NCBI RefSeq assembly: GCF_000938305.1
Contig: NZ_JYMT01000006.1
Location: 62,001-126,000 of the forward strand
Direction: 5' to 3'
DNA from: Bradyrhizobium sp. LTSP885
GTDB taxonomy: Bacteria; Pseudomonadota; Alphaproteobacteria; Rhizobiales; Xanthobacteraceae
DNA: 64,000 nucleotides
Shown: piece after piece, positions 17,404-27,133 of the stretch
Numbering within the stretch: the first letter of the stretch is position 1
How the letters are laid out: each line of letters begins with the position of its first letter
Notes under the pieces: generated by a model
Told to the model about the DNA's origin: nothing
Databases searched by the model: none
Seen by the model: only the letters and a program-made list of their open reading frames with translations
Position numbers and translations under genes: made by a program

Positions 17404-18420
17404 TCACACCACCCACTCGGCCTTGATCGGAGCGCGACCGACGCGGCCGTTCGGGTCGGGCGTCTTCCAGGAGGACAATTCAACGAGACCAATCGGCGCC
17501 ACGCGGTCGAGTTCAGCCCCCTCCACATCGCGCGCGATGATGACAAGGCCGGACGGCGCCCCATCGGTCTGAAGCGGACGCGGCGGCGAGAACGTCGTGC
17601 CGACGCACTCGATCAGCAGCGGCTGTCGGCTTTCCACCACCCGCACCAGTCCCTTGATCCGCAACAGGCGCTCGCCGAGCGCGCCGGCCAGATTGTCGAG
17701 CCAGGCCGCGAGATCGGGATAGGCGACCTCGCCGAGGGGCCTCGCAACACAGAGCGCAATACGCGGATGCACGTTTCCGGGAGCGCCGGCGATGTCGAAG
17801 CGCGGCGGCGCGGTCAACGGAGCAAATGCTGCTAGCACCGTGCTGGCGCGATCCGCTGAGGCAACGACCTCGGCGAGCGGATTGATGTCAGCGATAACAG
17901 ATGGCGCGCCGGCCAGCGCCGCGGATGTAACAAGGTCGGCCTTGGTCGCGACAATGCGATGCGCGGCGGTCCATTGCGCCACCGCCTCCTCATAGGCCGC
18001 GACCTCGCCGCCGTGCTGGAGATCGAATGTGCCGATCACGGCCACCCGCATCCGGTGCTCGGCCAATGTCGCGAGCGTCCGCAGCACCGGCCCGGGCATC
18101 GAAAGTCCGCTGGTCTCCAGAATGATCCGGCGCAACGGGCCGGCCCCGGGCGGCCGCGGCGTCATGATCAGCCGGTCGATGGTGAAGGCGAGATCGCTGC
18201 CGATCTGGCAGCAGACGCAGCCATTTGACAGCATCGCGATCGGCAGATCGCTGCCGCTCTCGCGCAACACGACGCCGTCAAGCCCGATCTCTCCGACCTC
18301 GTTGACGATGACAGCCGTGTCAGTCGCCTCGGGACGCTGGAGGAAATCACGCAGCAGCGTGGTCTTTCCCGAGCCCAAAAATCCCGTCAGCACGAAGAAA
18401 TCGAGCGGCTCGCTGTTCAT
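17404..18420 (-). CDS. COG0523 (CobW/P47K) GTPase, putative metallochaperone
   Basis: A 338-aa G3E-family GTPase. The Walker A motif TGFLGSGKTTLL lies at residues 11-22 and the metal-binding NGCVCCQIGSDL (CxCC) near residue 68; the guanine-specificity region reads VATKADL. Family members bind zinc or other metals and load them into target enzymes using GTP hydrolysis. Its ATG overlaps the stop of the upstream metal-dependent amidohydrolase (ATGA), so that enzyme is the natural client candidate. The C-terminal CobW_C domain is present but lacks a His-rich tail. Confidence 0.88.
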   Translation of the reverse strand: MNSEPLDFFVLTGFLGSGKTTLLRDFLQRPEATDTAVIVNEVGEIGLDGVVLRESGSDLPIAMLSNGCVCCQIGSDLAFTIDRLIMTPRPPGAGPLRRIILETSGLSMPGPVLRTLATLAEHRMRVAVIGTFDLQHGGEVAAYEEAVAQWTAAHRIVATKADLVTSAALAGAPSVIADINPLAEVVASADRASTVLAAFAPLTAPPRFDIAGAPGNVHPRIALCVARPLGEVAYPDLAAWLDNLAGALGERLLRIKGLVRVVESRQPLLIECVGTTFSPPRPLQTDGAPSGLVIIARDVEGAELDRVAPIGLVELSSWKTPDPNGRVGRAPIKAEWVV

Positions 18421-20024
18421 TCGGCCGCAGCCCGCGCGGCGAACTTTTCCGGAACGTCGCTCTCCCAGCTTGCCTTCACGAGCTCCCGGACATCGGCGAG
18501 CAATTCCTCGGTATCGTAGATGATGCCGTCCTTGATGGTGTATTTCAGGGCGCGGTGCCATTCGACCGCGTTAGTCGCATCGTTGAACCGCATCGCGCCG
18601 GTGCCATAGAGCAGTTTGAAATCGGCGAGCGGATTGTAATCGTGCACCAGAAGGTCAGCGCGCATCCCCACATCGATGGTCCCGACCTCGTCCTGGATTC
18701 CACACAGCGCGGCACCTTGCGAGGTCGCGGCGCGGATCACCTCCAGCGGATGGAAGCCGGCCTCCTGCAACAGTTCGAGCTCGCGGACATAGCCGAAGCC
18801 GAAAATCTGGTAGATGAATCCGGAGTCGCTGCCGGTGCAAACGCGCCCTCCCCGGTTCTTGTATTCGTTGATGAACGCCATCCACAGCCGGTAGTTTTCC
18901 TTCCACTCGACCTCGTTCTGGGTTGACCAGCGATACCAATAGGAGCCGTGACCGCCGCGCTGCGGCGTGAAATAATCCCACATCGACTTCCAGGTGTAGT
19001 CCTTGTGCCAATAGGCCTGGCGCGCGCGCATCAGGTCGCGATTGGCGTCGTAGATCGTGAAGGTCGGAACAAAGGTGAAGCCGATCTCAAGGAATTTCTC
19101 CAGCGTCTCCTCCCATTTGCGCGAGCCGGGCTTGGCGGCCTGCCCGAACATTTGGCCCGAGACCGAGAAGCGGAAATATTCGTCGGTGTAGTTGTAATCG
19201 AGCGGGAAATTCTGGACGATCCGATCCTCGTACAGCGCTTCGGGCAGGCCGTAATAGTGCTCGGCGCTGGTCAGGCCCCAGCGCGCGGTGGTCAGTGCAT
19301 TCATCCGCGTCACCGCCATCTGCGCGTGGTGGCAGCCGGAGCGCAGGCCGAGTTTCGCGCACTCGTCGAGTGCCGCTTCCATGATCGCAGGTGGCGCGCC
19401 GAAGAATTTGATGCCGTCGGCGCCGCGATCCCTAACCTTGCGCAGCCATTCCCGGCCCTGCTCCGGCGTGTAGATGGTCTTGATCATGTCGTTGACCGCC
19501 GGAAAATAGGCATAGGCGAGCAGCCGGGGTGCCGCGATGGTGTTGTCCGCCGATCGCTGTCGCTGGTCGATGACCCAGCCGAGGCCGTTCATCGAGCCCA
19601 TTTCGCGCACGGTGGTGACGCCGTGGGCGAGCCAGAGCTTGTAGACGTAGTCGACCGGCGGCACCCAGCCATTCGCGGAATGATAGGCGACGCCGGCATG
19701 GGCGTGGCAATCGACGAAGCCCGGCGTCACCCATTTGCCGCGGCAGTCGATCTCGTGATCGGCGGGCTCGCCCGGACCGGCGCCATAGCCTGCGACCTTC
19801 TTCAGGCTGACGATGCGGCCATTCTCCACGATGATATCGACCGGGCCGAGCGGCGGCGCGCCCGTGCCGTCGATCACCGTGGCGCTGCGCAGCGCGAGCC
19901 GCTTGAACGGACCGATGCCGCGATCGCGCGACGTCGCCTTGGCGACGATCGGGACCTCGCCCTTGTTGCGGATGCGCGCGAGCTCATCGCCCGGCAGAAC
20001 GTCGGTTTTCGCCTGGTCAGACAT
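18417..20024 (-). CDS. amidohydrolase family protein (metal-dependent)
   Basis: A 535-aa amidohydrolase-superfamily enzyme. The order of metal ligands is visible: GFVDCHAHAG (HxH), the KFFGAP lysine region, GCHHAQ and SAEHYYG histidines, and the late TGSDSG aspartate. The N-terminal composite beta-sandwich (ATVIDGTG...DIIVENGRIVSL) is typical. It hydrolyses an amide or cyclic-amide bond of unknown substrate. The start is ATG 20024 with AAGGAAACG upstream; ATG 20042 is less likely. It is coupled to the GTPase gene and follows a polyamine-type ABC importer, so it probably processes the imported compound. Confidence 0.88.
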   Translation of the reverse strand: MSDQAKTDVLPGDELARIRNKGEVPIVAKATSRDRGIGPFKRLALRSATVIDGTGAPPLGPVDIIVENGRIVSLKKVAGYGAGPGEPADHEIDCRGKWVTPGFVDCHAHAGVAYHSANGWVPPVDYVYKLWLAHGVTTVREMGSMNGLGWVIDQRQRSADNTIAAPRLLAYAYFPAVNDMIKTIYTPEQGREWLRKVRDRGADGIKFFGAPPAIMEAALDECAKLGLRSGCHHAQMAVTRMNALTTARWGLTSAEHYYGLPEALYEDRIVQNFPLDYNYTDEYFRFSVSGQMFGQAAKPGSRKWEETLEKFLEIGFTFVPTFTIYDANRDLMRARQAYWHKDYTWKSMWDYFTPQRGGHGSYWYRWSTQNEVEWKENYRLWMAFINEYKNRGGRVCTGSDSGFIYQIFGFGYVRELELLQEAGFHPLEVIRAATSQGAALCGIQDEVGTIDVGMRADLLVHDYNPLADFKLLYGTGAMRFNDATNAVEWHRALKYTIKDGIIYDTEELLADVRELVKASWESDVPEKFAARAAAE

Positions 20025-20069
20025 CGAGCGTTTCCTTCCCATACAGCGGGCCGCTTGAGCGTTCCGCGG

Positions 20070-20963
20070 TTATCTCACGCGATAGCGCCGCGCAAAGGCG
20101 ATGCTGCCGACAATCGTAAAGCTCATGGTCAGCGCGAGCAGCATGAAGGCCAGCGCGGCGCCCATCGGCCAGTTGTTGCCCCGCACAAACTGGTCGAAGA
20201 TCGCCGGCGCCATCATCTTGAAACGCGGCCCGCCGAGAAGCACCGCAGTTGCATAGGTGTTCATGCACAAAACGAAGACCAGGATCGACCCGGCCGCGAC
20301 GCCGGGTGCCGACAGCGGCAGGATCACGCGCCAGAATGTCTGCAGGGCGGAGGCGCCGAGATTGGCGGCGGCATCTTCCAGGTCGCGGGGAATGCTCTCA
20401 ATCACCGAGGCAATGGTCAGGATCATGTAGGGCAGCACCACCGCGATGATGCCGAACACCACCGCCTTCGGCGTATACATCAGTGTCAGCGGCTCGCTGA
20501 TCACATGCACCTTGAGGAGAACAGCGTTGATCAGGCCGTCGCGCGTGAAGAGGGCCATCCAGCCGGCGGAGCGGACGACATTGCCGACCACGAGCGGAAA
20601 CAGCGTCGCGATCACGACCAGGCTTTTCCAGCTGCTTTGGAGCCGCCCGACCCAGTAGGCCGCCGGAAAGGCAATGATGAGGGTCAACGCAGTGCAGAGC
20701 AGCGCCATGCCCAGCGTCGTCAGGATGACCTCCTGATAATAAGGATCCGCCGCTGCGCGTGCGTAATTCTCGAACGAGAACGCCTCGATCATCAACTGCG
20801 TCGGACTGAACCGATTGAGCGAGATCCGGAACATCAGGAGCATCGGCCCGATCAGGAGCCCAAGCACGAGCAGGCAGGCCGGCAGCACCAGCAACGCCAT
20901 GCCCGATGGAGCCGATTTGACGTTTGCCCCCTTCGTGTCGCGATGCGTATCAGCGAACGTCAA
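20070..20963 (-). CDS. ABC transporter permease (PotB-like)
   Basis: A 297-aa inner-membrane permease with six predicted helices. The EAA loop region reads EDAAANLGASALQTFWRVILP, the standard coupling motif. It is most like PotB/AfuB-type subunits of spermidine/putrescine/thiamine/iron importers. It forms an importer with the genes at 20980-23938. Confidence 0.9.
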   Translation of the reverse strand: MTFADTHRDTKGANVKSAPSGMALLVLPACLLVLGLLIGPMLLMFRISLNRFSPTQLMIEAFSFENYARAAADPYYQEVILTTLGMALLCTALTLIIAFPAAYWVGRLQSSWKSLVVIATLFPLVVGNVVRSAGWMALFTRDGLINAVLLKVHVISEPLTLMYTPKAVVFGIIAVVLPYMILTIASVIESIPRDLEDAAANLGASALQTFWRVILPLSAPGVAAGSILVFVLCMNTYATAVLLGGPRFKMMAPAIFDQFVRGNNWPMGAALAFMLLALTMSFTIVGSIAFARRYRVR

Positions 20964-20979
20964 ATCCGAAGCTCCACAA

Positions 20980-22014
20980 TCAGCCCTTGAACTGCTTGTT
21001 CCAGAAATCGAGCGTGCGCTGCGAGCGCTCGGATTGATATTTGTAATCGGGTTTCAGGAGCCTGGCGCGGTCGGCTTCGCTCAGGCTGACCTGCTTCGCA
21101 AGATCTTCCGGCAGCACGGCGTCCGACACCGTCGGCACATATCCCATCTTGTCGGCAAAGGCGATTTGAGCCTTGGCATCGAGCATCGCGTCGAGATAGG
21201 CGAAGCCGCCGTCCTTGTTGCGCGCATTGCGCGGCACGCTGGCTTCGAACACGATCGATGCCGCGCCCTCCTTCGGCACGACATGGGAGAGCGGAATGCC
21301 CGCCTTCTTCCACATGAAGCCGCGGGCAAGCCACATGGCCGTGAGCCAGACTTCCTCGGATTTCAGCCCGGCCGCGAGCGCCTCGTTGGACGGATAGATC
21401 TTTGCATCCAGCGAGCGCAGCTCCATCAGCTTTTGCTCCGCCGGGTCGAGATTGCTGACGCCACCGCCGTTCGCCAACGCCGCCGCGAGCGTGTTCCATG
21501 AATAAAGAATATCGGCAAGACCGACGCGGCCGCGCCATTTGGGATCCCAAAGGTCGGCCCAGGAGGTCGGTGGCGTCTTGACCTGGTTTTCGTTGTAGAG
21601 GATCACCAGCGCCGAGTAGATGTGCGGAATCGCAGTGTCGGTGCGAAGCTCGGGAAACACCTTGTCGAGCCGCGGGATTTTCGCAGCATCAACCGCCTCA
21701 AAGACATTGGTGGTCGCGACGACATAGTGGTCAGTGTCCGAGAGACAGGCCACGTCCATCGAGCCACGCCGGCTTTGCCGCTCCGCCAGCAGCTTGGTCT
21801 TGCGGGGATCGGCGTTGGCGACATCCTGCAGCACCTCGACACCCTTCGGTGCCAGCAGCGGCTTGTCGATGAGATCGCTGAGCAGTTGCCCGTAATCGCC
21901 GCCCCAGGTGCCGACCACGACCTGGCTCGATTCCGCGCGCGCGATCGGCACGCCCGGGACCAGCATGGTGGCAGCCCCGGCACCGGCGGACAACAAATGA
22001 CGTCGCGATATCAT
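20980..22014 (-). CDS. ABC transporter extracellular substrate-binding protein (PotD-like)
   Basis: A 344-aa type II binding protein with a twin-arginine-like leader: MISRRHLLSAGAGAATMLVPG with AxA cleavage near ARA. The mature part begins QVVVGTWGGDYGQLL, typical of PotD/polyamine-type proteins, and has DLWDPKWRGRVGL. The start ATG 22014 is preferred over 22020 because GGGAG is correctly spaced only for 22014. It probably supplies the amidohydrolase pathway with an amine- or amide-type substrate. Confidence 0.89.
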   Translation of the reverse strand: MISRRHLLSAGAGAATMLVPGVPIARAESSQVVVGTWGGDYGQLLSDLIDKPLLAPKGVEVLQDVANADPRKTKLLAERQSRRGSMDVACLSDTDHYVVATTNVFEAVDAAKIPRLDKVFPELRTDTAIPHIYSALVILYNENQVKTPPTSWADLWDPKWRGRVGLADILYSWNTLAAALANGGGVSNLDPAEQKLMELRSLDAKIYPSNEALAAGLKSEEVWLTAMWLARGFMWKKAGIPLSHVVPKEGAASIVFEASVPRNARNKDGGFAYLDAMLDAKAQIAFADKMGYVPTVSDAVLPEDLAKQVSLSEADRARLLKPDYKYQSERSQRTLDFWNKQFKG

Positions 22015-22025
22015 GACCATCTCCC

Positions 22026-23087
22026 TCAAGATGTTTGCGGCACCAGCCGCGGAGCCTTGCGGTCCCACCGCAGCGAAACCTGATCTTGCGGCCTGACCGA
22101 AGCCAGCGGCTCGTCCGCGCCCGGGGTTTGCTGCACCACCACGAACACCTCGTCGCCGACACGCACATGGTATTCAGTCTGCGGCCCAAGATAGGTCACG
22201 GCCTGCAGCGGCCCGTGGAGATCGCCCTCGGCACCCGGGCGAATCGAAATCCGTTCCGGCCGCAACGCAAAGGCGTTCGCATTCTTGCTCTCGTTCGGCG
22301 CGATGTCGACGGTTAAAACGAGCCCGCCCGCAGTGCGAAATTGGATCTCATTCTCGCGCCGGCCCAGCAGGATGTTGCAGCGGCCGACGAAGTCAGCCAC
22401 GAACGCATCCTGCGGCTCATCATAGAGCTCGCGTGGCGAGCCGACCTGCCGCACCCGGCCGCCCTCCATCACGACCAGACGATCGGCCATGGTCAGCGCC
22501 TCCTCGCGGTCATGCGTGACCAAGAGCGTGGTCAGGCCGAGCCGCTGCTGCAGCGCCCGGATCTCGATCCGGACCTCGGCGCGCAGCTTGGCGTCGAGGT
22601 TGGACAAGGGTTCATCGAGCAGAAAGAGCTTTGGATTGATCACCAGCGCACGGGCCAGCGCGACGCGCTGCTGCTGTCCGCCCGACAATTCGCGCGGCAG
22701 CCGACCTGCCAGATGCGACAGCCGCACCAGTTTCAGCGCCTCCTCGACCTTGGCCTGACGCTCGGCGCCACCAACACCGCGCATCTCCAGCCCGAAGCCG
22801 ACATTCTGCGCTGCGGTCATGTGCGGAAACAGCGCATAGGACTGAAACACCATTCCCGTCGCGCGCTTGTGCGCGGGCAGATTGGTGACATCCTCGCTGT
22901 CGAACAGCACCCGCCCGCTGGTCGGGGGCAAAAATCCTGCGACCATACGCAGGGTCGTGGTCTTGCCACAGCCGGAGGGACCGAGCAGCGCGACCAGCTC
23001 GCCTTCCTGCACCGCGAGATTGAGGCCGTCGACGGCGAGAGACGCGCCGAAACGCTTGGTGAGATTGTCGATCGACAGGCTTGCCAT
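22026..23087 (-). CDS. ABC transporter ATP-binding protein (PotA-like)
   Basis: A 353-aa ATPase: Walker A GPSGCGKTT, Q-loop FQSYALFPHM, signature LSGGQQQRVALARAL, Walker [14 protein letters not shown]-loop VTHD, and a C-terminal TOBE domain. The start overlaps the upstream permease stop as TGATG. It completes the four-gene importer. Confidence 0.94.
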   Translation of the reverse strand: MASLSIDNLTKRFGASLAVDGLNLAVQEGELVALLGPSGCGKTTTLRMVAGFLPPTSGRVLFDSEDVTNLPAHKRATGMVFQSYALFPHMTAAQNVGFGLEMRGVGGAERQAKVEEALKLVRLSHLAGRLPRELSGGQQQRVALARALVINPKLFLLDEPLSNLDAKLRAEVRIEIRALQQRLGLTTLLVTHDREEALTMADRLVVMEGGRVRQVGSPRELYDEPQDAFVADFVGRCNILLGRRENEIQFRTAGGLVLTVDIAPNESKNANAFALRPERISIRPGAEGDLHGPLQAVTYLGPQTEYHVRVGDEVFVVVQQTPGADEPLASVRPQDQVSLRWDRKAPRLVPQTS

Positions 23088-23938
23088 CAGACGACCCGTG
23101 ACAATTTGACGAAGCGATCGGTCACCACCATCAACACCCCGACGATCACGATCTGCACCGTTGCAACCGCGGCCAGCGTCGGATCGATCCGGAATTCAAG
23201 ATAGTTGAGCATCGCGACCGGCAACGTGATCCGGCCGGGACCGACCAGCAGCAGCGACAGGTCGAGATTTTCAAAACTCTGGATGAAGGAGAACATCGCC
23301 GCCGCCACGATGCCGGGCCGCATCATCGGAAGCGTGATGCGACGAAACACCGTGAGGGGACCGGCGCCGAGATTGGCCGCCGCCTCCTCCGCCGCGCGGT
23401 CGAGGCCCTGCAGGCTCGCAACCACCAGCCGCACGGTCCAGGGAATCGTGAGCATCACATGGGCCGCGACCAGCCCTTCGGTCGTCGCCTTGATGTCGCG
23501 ATCGAGGGCGTTTTCAGCGAGCACATAGAACATATAGAGCCCGGAGCCGGCGACGACCCCGGGCACGGCTAGCGGCGCCAGCAACAGCGCGCTGATCACC
23601 TGCTTGCCGGGAAACTCGCCGCGCACAATGGCGAGCGCGGCTGCGGTGCCGATCGGCACGCCGACGGCGGCCGCAAGCAGGGCGACCTGCAAGCTTGTGA
23701 TCAGGCCGCGCAAAAATTCCGGCTTGTCCCAGGCATTGGCGTACCAGTGCCAGGTCAGCGCCGGCGGCGGAAAGCTGACGATCTCCTGGGAGAAGAAGCT
23801 GGTTGCGACGATCATCGAGACCGGCGCGAAGATGATGAGATAGGCGATCAGGACCAGAATCCGCATCAGGATGCGGCCGGACGACGGCCGCTCCATCCAA
23901 TTGGCAAGCAGTGACGCCGGCATCCTTCGCGGGCTCAT
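23087..23938 (-). CDS. ABC transporter permease (PotC-like)
   Basis: A 283-aa inner-membrane permease with six helices and the EAA loop EEAAANLGAGPLTVFRRITLP. The start is uncertain. ATG 23938 has AGGA immediately before it, while an in-frame TTG at 23992 would add 18 residues. It is the second membrane subunit of the polyamine-type importer. Only 78 nt separate ATG 23938 from the cytochrome c gene stop, so it may be co-transcribed with the dehydrogenase genes upstream. Confidence 0.88.
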   Translation of the reverse strand: MSPRRMPASLLANWMERPSSGRILMRILVLIAYLIIFAPVSMIVATSFFSQEIVSFPPPALTWHWYANAWDKPEFLRGLITSLQVALLAAAVGVPIGTAAALAIVRGEFPGKQVISALLLAPLAVPGVVAGSGLYMFYVLAENALDRDIKATTEGLVAAHVMLTIPWTVRLVVASLQGLDRAAEEAAANLGAGPLTVFRRITLPMMRPGIVAAAMFSFIQSFENLDLSLLLVGPGRITLPVAMLNYLEFRIDPTLAAVATVQIVIVGVLMVVTDRFVKLSRVV

Positions 23939-24016
23939 TCCTGGAGCGACAGATCTGGCGCCATCGTAGTCCGACAGCGCTCCGGTCGCCAAGCCCGCAT
24001 TATGGACGAGACCTGC

Positions 24017-25447
24017 TTAGGATGCAGCCGCAGGCCTGGAGACGATCTTCCGTCTTCTGAACAGCACAAAGGCAATACCCAACAGCAGAACGACAGCCGC
24101 TGCAGCGATGCCCCCACGCGCCAGCATGAGCAACGGGGACGATGGCCCGCCGCTGCGCACTTCGGCGACTTGCTGCTCGGTGATGGCCGTGCCGCCGGCG
24201 CCATAATGCGTGAGGACGTAGTTGCCCAACGCCATGATCTCGCGGTCGTTGAGTGGATTGGCATCGGTCGGTTGACCACCGAAGCCAGGCATGAAGGCCT
24301 GTTTGCCCATGGTCACGCGATTGACGCCGTACAGGATGGCGGCAATCAGGTTGGTCGCGTTCTTTGCGCCGGTGGCCGAGTTGTGGAACAGGCTCGGATA
24401 ATAGCCGTCCTTGCTGCCTTGCCCTTCGGCCGAATGGCAGGACACGCAATTGCCCGCAAATAGCAGGGCACCCGCGGGATCGGCGCCGTTGTCGGACTTG
24501 ACGCCGTCGCGTCCGCGCAACGTGGCCAGTTCGGAGGACTGTCTTCCGGCCGTGAAGCGGGACGCTTCGTCACTAGGGTCGTGGATCGCCGGAACGCTCT
24601 TGATGTAAACCGCTGTTGCCTCGAGGTCGGACGCGGTGAGATGCTGGAAGCTGTGTTCGACGGCTTCGCCCATGCTTCCGGCAGCCTGCGCCATGCCGGA
24701 CAGATGGCCGGTCCGCAGATAGGCGACGAGATCGTCCTTGGTCCAGCTGCCGATGCCGCTGGTCGGATCGGACGTGATGTTGGGTGCGTACCAGGGCCCG
24801 ACCGAGGCGCCCGACAGCGCGCGGCTGGTCTGCTCCTGCATCAGAAAACCGCGCGGCGTGTGGCAGGTGCTGCAATGCGCCGCGCCCTGGACCAGATAAG
24901 CGCCCCTGTTCCATTCCGCCGATTGGTTAGGATCCGGCACGAAGGCCGCGCTGTTCAGGAACAGCAGGTTCCAGCCGATCATCGACAGCCGGATGTTCAT
25001 CGGAAACGGCAGCTCGGTCTTCGGCGCGGAATGATCGACCGCCTTGACCGCCTGCGTGAAGTACACAAAGAGCGCATGCACGTCGTCTTCGGTGAATTTC
25101 GCATAGGACGTGTAGGGCATCGCGGGATAGAGGTTGGCCCCGTCCCGCCTGACGCCGCGGCGAAGCGCCCGCGAGAACTGTTCCTCCGTATAGCGTCCGA
25201 CCCCGAACTCACCCGACGCCGTGATATTGGTCGAATAGATCGTGCCGAGCGGCGTGCTGATCGGCAACCCGCCGGCAAAGGGCTCGCGGCCCGGCGCGGT
25301 GTGGCAGGCCCCGCAGTCCGCGGCCGTGGCCAAATACGCGCCGCGGTCGATCACGGCCGCGGTGTCGGCCGCATGCGAGGTGTCGGCCGCCAGAAATCCG
25401 GCGAAGCCGATCAGCAGCGCACCAAGTCGATGACCAGAGCTACCCAT
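24017..25447 (-). CDS. triheme cytochrome c subunit of a membrane-bound dehydrogenase
   Basis: A 476-aa c-type cytochrome with three haem sites: CGACH (45-49), CSTCH (192-196) and CVSCH (334-338). It has an N-terminal signal peptide ending near SHA and a C-terminal membrane anchor (residues about 445-465) followed by RRRK. It matches the cytochrome subunit of gluconate/sorbitol/FAD-glucose dehydrogenases, which passes electrons from the flavoprotein to the quinone pool or terminal oxidase. It starts 2 nt after the flavoprotein stop. Confidence 0.92.
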   Translation of the reverse strand: MGSSGHRLGALLIGFAGFLAADTSHAADTAAVIDRGAYLATAADCGACHTAPGREPFAGGLPISTPLGTIYSTNITASGEFGVGRYTEEQFSRALRRGVRRDGANLYPAMPYTSYAKFTEDDVHALFVYFTQAVKAVDHSAPKTELPFPMNIRLSMIGWNLLFLNSAAFVPDPNQSAEWNRGAYLVQGAAHCSTCHTPRGFLMQEQTSRALSGASVGPWYAPNITSDPTSGIGSWTKDDLVAYLRTGHLSGMAQAAGSMGEAVEHSFQHLTASDLEATAVYIKSVPAIHDPSDEASRFTAGRQSSELATLRGRDGVKSDNGADPAGALLFAGNCVSCHSAEGQGSKDGYYPSLFHNSATGAKNATNLIAAILYGVNRVTMGKQAFMPGFGGQPTDANPLNDREIMALGNYVLTHYGAGGTAITEQQVAEVRSGGPSSPLLMLARGGIAAAAVVLLLGIAFVLFRRRKIVSRPAAAS

Positions 25448-25449
25448 GA

Positions 25450-27105
25450 TCAGCCATGCTTGAGTTGAGCTGTGATCGCGTCGGCTGCCTTCAGCGCCAG
25501 CGCCGCCATCGTGAGCGTGCTGTTTGACGCGGTACCGCTTGGCATCGCCCCGCCGCCGGGCAGGAACAGATTTTGGTGATCATGCGCACGGCAGTCGGCA
25601 TCGACCACCGCAGTCGCCGCTTCGCTCCCCATGATGCAGCCGCCCATGATGTGGTCGCTGTTGAGAAACTCGGGAGAGAGCTGGAAACTGGTGGCGCCGA
25701 GTTCGGATGCCAGCTGTTGCAGCCGCGGCACGGTGTATTCCTTGGCGCTTCGGCGCACATAGTCGCTGACGTCGTAATAGATATTCGGCTTGTTGATCCC
25801 GAGCCAATCCGTCTTGCTCGACAGCGTCAGGCGGTTGATCGGCAAGGGCAGCGGCTCGTGCTCGACGGTCAACCTTGCCGTACAGGCGGATAGCCGTCGA
25901 ATTTCTGTATCCAGGGCCTTGCCCACCAGCCCCTTTTTCAGCGCAGCGGCGGAGCCGAGCGGGCTGCGGGCGAAGTTCTCCATGCGGAACATGGCTCCGG
26001 CGTATCGATTGCGGAATTCACCCTGCGTCGTGTTCAGAATGCTGCTGCTCTGGACCGGCCCGACGCCCGTCCACAGCGGCTCCGCGAGTTCGACTTCCGC
26101 AAACAGCTTCGGTTGATCCATCATGTTGCGGCCGACCTGATCGGAGCTGTTCGCGACCCCGTTGGAATTGCGATCGTCCTTGGACAGCAACAGCAGCTTC
26201 GGCGTCTCGATGCCATTGCAGGCGATCACGAAGAGTTTTGCCGTGACCCGGTGCGAAACCTTGTTCGGATCGAAATAGTGCACGGCTTCGACCGCATTCT
26301 TCTCGCCGGTCTCGACGCGATAGACCACCGCATTGGCGAGGATCTTGCCGCCCTTGGCCTCGATCTTCGGCAGCGCGGTCGCCGCGTCGTATTTGGCGGC
26401 GATCGGACAGACCGGAAAGCAATTGTTGTTGCCGCAACACGGCGGCCGCCCATGATAGGATACGCCGCTGTTGCGGGCCTGCGGCGCCGGCAGATTCATC
26501 ATGCCGATCCTGGCAGCCGCCTCGGTCAGACGCGTTTCACCGGGACCGAACGGTATCGGTCCCATCGGATAGGGTTTTGAGCGCTCGGCATTCGGTGGCC
26601 ATTGCAATGCAGGGTCGGACGGACCGCACACGCCGATCGCATATTCGGCAGCCGTATAGTACGGCTCGAGAACGTCGTGGCCGAATGGCCAGTCCCGGCC
26701 CACGCCATAGAGGCTCTTCAGGCGCATGTCTTCAGGCGTCAGGCGCCAGCAGATTCCGGCCCAGTGCCAGGTCGCGCCTCCGGCATAGCGGACATAGCCC
26801 TGCAGATAGGCGCGGGCATTCGGCCCTTCCAGTTGAAGGTACTGCTCGGACTCCTTGGCCACGCGCGTTTCCAGATGTGGTGCCCACGGCTTCGGCGGGT
26901 AAGGCGCGTCCCAATGAAACAGCCGCATGCTTGGCGGCAGGTTCCGGTAGTTCTCGACGATCCGCCAACGATCGACGCGCGGGCCGGCTTCGAGCATCAG
27001 CACCGACAGACCGGCATCCAGGGCGCGTTCCGCGACCAGGCAGCCGACCACCCCCGTCCCGACGATCACGACATCTGCGCTGGAGTCACTCGCCATCAGG
27101 GTCAT
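25450..27105 (-). CDS. GMC-family FAD dehydrogenase with 3Fe-4S motif, catalytic subunit
   Basis: A 551-aa flavoprotein. The ADP-binding motif VVIVGTGVVGCLVAERALD lies at residues 12-30. A Cys cluster at C223, C224, C229 and C233 (PPCCGNNNCFPVC) has the spacing of the 3Fe-4S site known in bacterial FAD-glucose dehydrogenase. The C-terminal GGAMPSGTASNSTLTMAALALKAAD carries the second FAD contact. It oxidises a sugar, sugar acid or polyol in the periplasm. The small Tat subunit is encoded just upstream and the cytochrome just downstream. ATG 27105 and 27096 are both possible starts. Confidence 0.92.
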   Translation of the reverse strand: MTLMASDSSADVVIVGTGVVGCLVAERALDAGLSVLMLEAGPRVDRWRIVENYRNLPPSMRLFHWDAPYPPKPWAPHLETRVAKESEQYLQLEGPNARAYLQGYVRYAGGATWHWAGICWRLTPEDMRLKSLYGVGRDWPFGHDVLEPYYTAAEYAIGVCGPSDPALQWPPNAERSKPYPMGPIPFGPGETRLTEAAARIGMMNLPAPQARNSGVSYHGRPPCCGNNNCFPVCPIAAKYDAATALPKIEAKGGKILANAVVYRVETGEKNAVEAVHYFDPNKVSHRVTAKLFVIACNGIETPKLLLLSKDDRNSNGVANSSDQVGRNMMDQPKLFAEVELAEPLWTGVGPVQSSSILNTTQGEFRNRYAGAMFRMENFARSPLGSAAALKKGLVGKALDTEIRRLSACTARLTVEHEPLPLPINRLTLSSKTDWLGINKPNIYYDVSDYVRRSAKEYTVPRLQQLASELGATSFQLSPEFLNSDHIMGGCIMGSEAATAVVDADCRAHDHQNLFLPGGGAMPSGTASNSTLTMAALALKAADAITAQLKHG

Positions 27106-27133
27106 GTCCTAGTTCTTGTCGCGCGCGGTCCAT

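Noticed and set aside
18948..20990. 680-aa plus-strand ORF
   Set aside because: It covers the amidohydrolase and PotB-like genes on the opposite strand and has the HRRDRQ-type composition of a GC-rich shadow frame.
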